8,169 bases of DNA from an uncultured Mycoplasmatota bacterium (GTDB lineage: Bacteria > Bacillota_I > Bacilli_A > RF39 > UBA660). Location of the stretch: contig CAMUBM010000024.1 in the NCBI GenBank assembly GCA_947087145.1, positions 1-8,169 on the forward strand, given 5' to 3'. Shown here piece after piece: positions 7,706-8,169 of the stretch (its first letter is position 1; every line of letters begins with the position of its first letter). A program made the position numbers and the translations under genes. A model generated the notes under the pieces. It did no database searches. It was not told the DNA's origin and worked only from the letters and a program-made list of their open reading frames with translations.

Positions 7706-7957
7706 TTAAAATAATAAGAATTCTTTACTAGTTGAATTTTCTTCTAATTCACAAGTATTATATATTTCTTGTATATACATTCTAATAGTATTTCTAGTAG
7801 CGTCAGCAAGTTCTCTCATCGACTTTTGGTCTTCATTTTCAAATTTTACCTCAATACCACTGCCATATATCTGTTTTTCAAACATTAAAAACTCGGCACT
7901 AGACTTCTTATTATTAAGTTCTTTATTCTCCATAACAATCTCATTTTTGCAAGACAT
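7706..7957 (-). pseudogene. RhuM-family protein remnant (N-terminal fragment)
   Basis: An 83-codon ORF resembles only the N-terminus of RhuM-family proteins, which are usually above 300 residues and of poorly known function, often sitting in mobile or accessory DNA. Recognisable stretches are KKSSAEFLMF (18-27), IEVKFENED (35-43), the helix-turn-helix-like QKSMRELADATRNTIRMYIQ (44-63), and ELEENSTSKEFLLF (70-83). The conserved VWLT or VWMT that normally links the ENED-type strand to the QK-M helix is absent, suggesting a small in-frame deletion. The TAA stop (7708-7706) comes where relatives continue with a basic stretch; beyond it the same frame stays open into the DinD-like pseudogene. Start choice is unsure: ATG 7957 and ATG 7933 both lack a strong Shine-Dalgarno. 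It could be a translated small protein, but its match to only one end of a longer family favours a remnant. Confidence 0.65.
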
Positions 7958-8139
7958 ATTTTTGCTTTTAACACTCTACTGAACTTTTAAATCTAAATTT
8001 CTTTTTTTCAAAATTATTTTCCATGCACTAATGCTTTACCTTTTCCTTTATCAATAAATAGACTATCAAAAATCAAAATAAAAGTTCATTCTAAAAACAA
8101 AATAGACTCGCTTTTTATTGCCAAATTGCCACATAATAT
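7958..8139. other. AT-rich spacer with no supported gene
   Basis: Neither strand shows a coding stretch with a start signal. There is a 9-bp direct repeat (AAATAGACT at 8056-8064 and 8100-8108, 44 nt apart), probably chance in AT-rich DNA. No tRNA-like, CRISPR-like or terminator-like structure was seen. Confidence 0.4.
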
Positions 8140-8168
8140 TTGACTTCAAGCATAAATAATGATAAGAT
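8140..8168 (+). promoter_or_regulatory. Possible promoter facing out of the right edge
   Basis: TTGACT (8140-8145, 5 of 6) and TAAGAT (8163-8168, 4 of 6) are separated by exactly 17 bp. If real, it would start a rightward transcript whose gene lies outside the window. AT-rich sequence produces such pairs by chance, so this is tentative. Confidence 0.3.
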
Positions 8169-8169
8169 T

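Noticed and set aside
8056..8108. AAATAGACT direct repeat, with another copy at 4704-4712
   Set aside because: It is short and AT-rich, with irregular spacing and no matching flanks. It is neither CRISPR-like nor a clear attachment-site pair.
1..8169. Genetic code 4 (TGA = Trp)
   Set aside because: The three long genes use TGG for Trp with no in-frame TGA noticed, and dnaE terminates at TGA exactly where polC starts. The TGA in the DinD remnant is better explained as decay.

Overview
The window looks like a stretch of a low-GC (about one third by eye) Bacillota chromosome. Three observations point there: a PolC-type replicative polymerase sits beside a second, DnaE-type polymerase; a HelD-type RNA polymerase-associated ATPase is present; and Shine-Dalgarno sites and sigmaA-like promoters are strong. 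Tryptophan is TGG throughout the three long genes and dnaE ends in TGA, so the standard bacterial code fits, not the Mycoplasma/Spiroplasma code. The family cannot be named securely; a small-genome Bacilli or Erysipelotrichia lineage is my best guess.

Layout. Positions 1-1610 (minus) carry the first 536 codons of polC, which runs off the left edge inside its exonuclease domain. Positions 1607-4519 (minus) are a complete dnaE of 970 codons. Its TGA stop overlaps the polC ATG as ATGA, so the two replicative polymerases form one translationally coupled transcription unit, read from a promoter at about 4548-4576. A 283-bp divergent intergenic region also holds a near-consensus promoter facing right (4674-4702), a leader of about 95 nt with a weak hairpin plus T-run, and then a complete helD-like gene (4803-6809, plus).

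From 6810 to the right edge there is no intact gene. The minus strand holds two decayed accessory genes: a RhuM-family remnant (7706-7957) and, downstream of it, a DinD-like/BRO-type antirepressor-family pseudogene (6992-7663). The latter has a nonsense codon, a large internal deletion and at least two frameshifts. A promoter-like sequence at the right edge (8140-8168, plus) may serve a gene outside the window.

How they fit together. PolC and DnaE are the two polymerase-III-family enzymes of the Bacillota replisome; in B. subtilis DnaE extends RNA primers briefly before handing over to PolC. HelD removes or recycles stalled RNA polymerase, so the core part of the window concerns replication and transcription. 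The right part is probably the residue of a mobile or phage-derived insertion. I found no convincing new defence or other system; the most notable feature is the coupled dnaE-polC arrangement.
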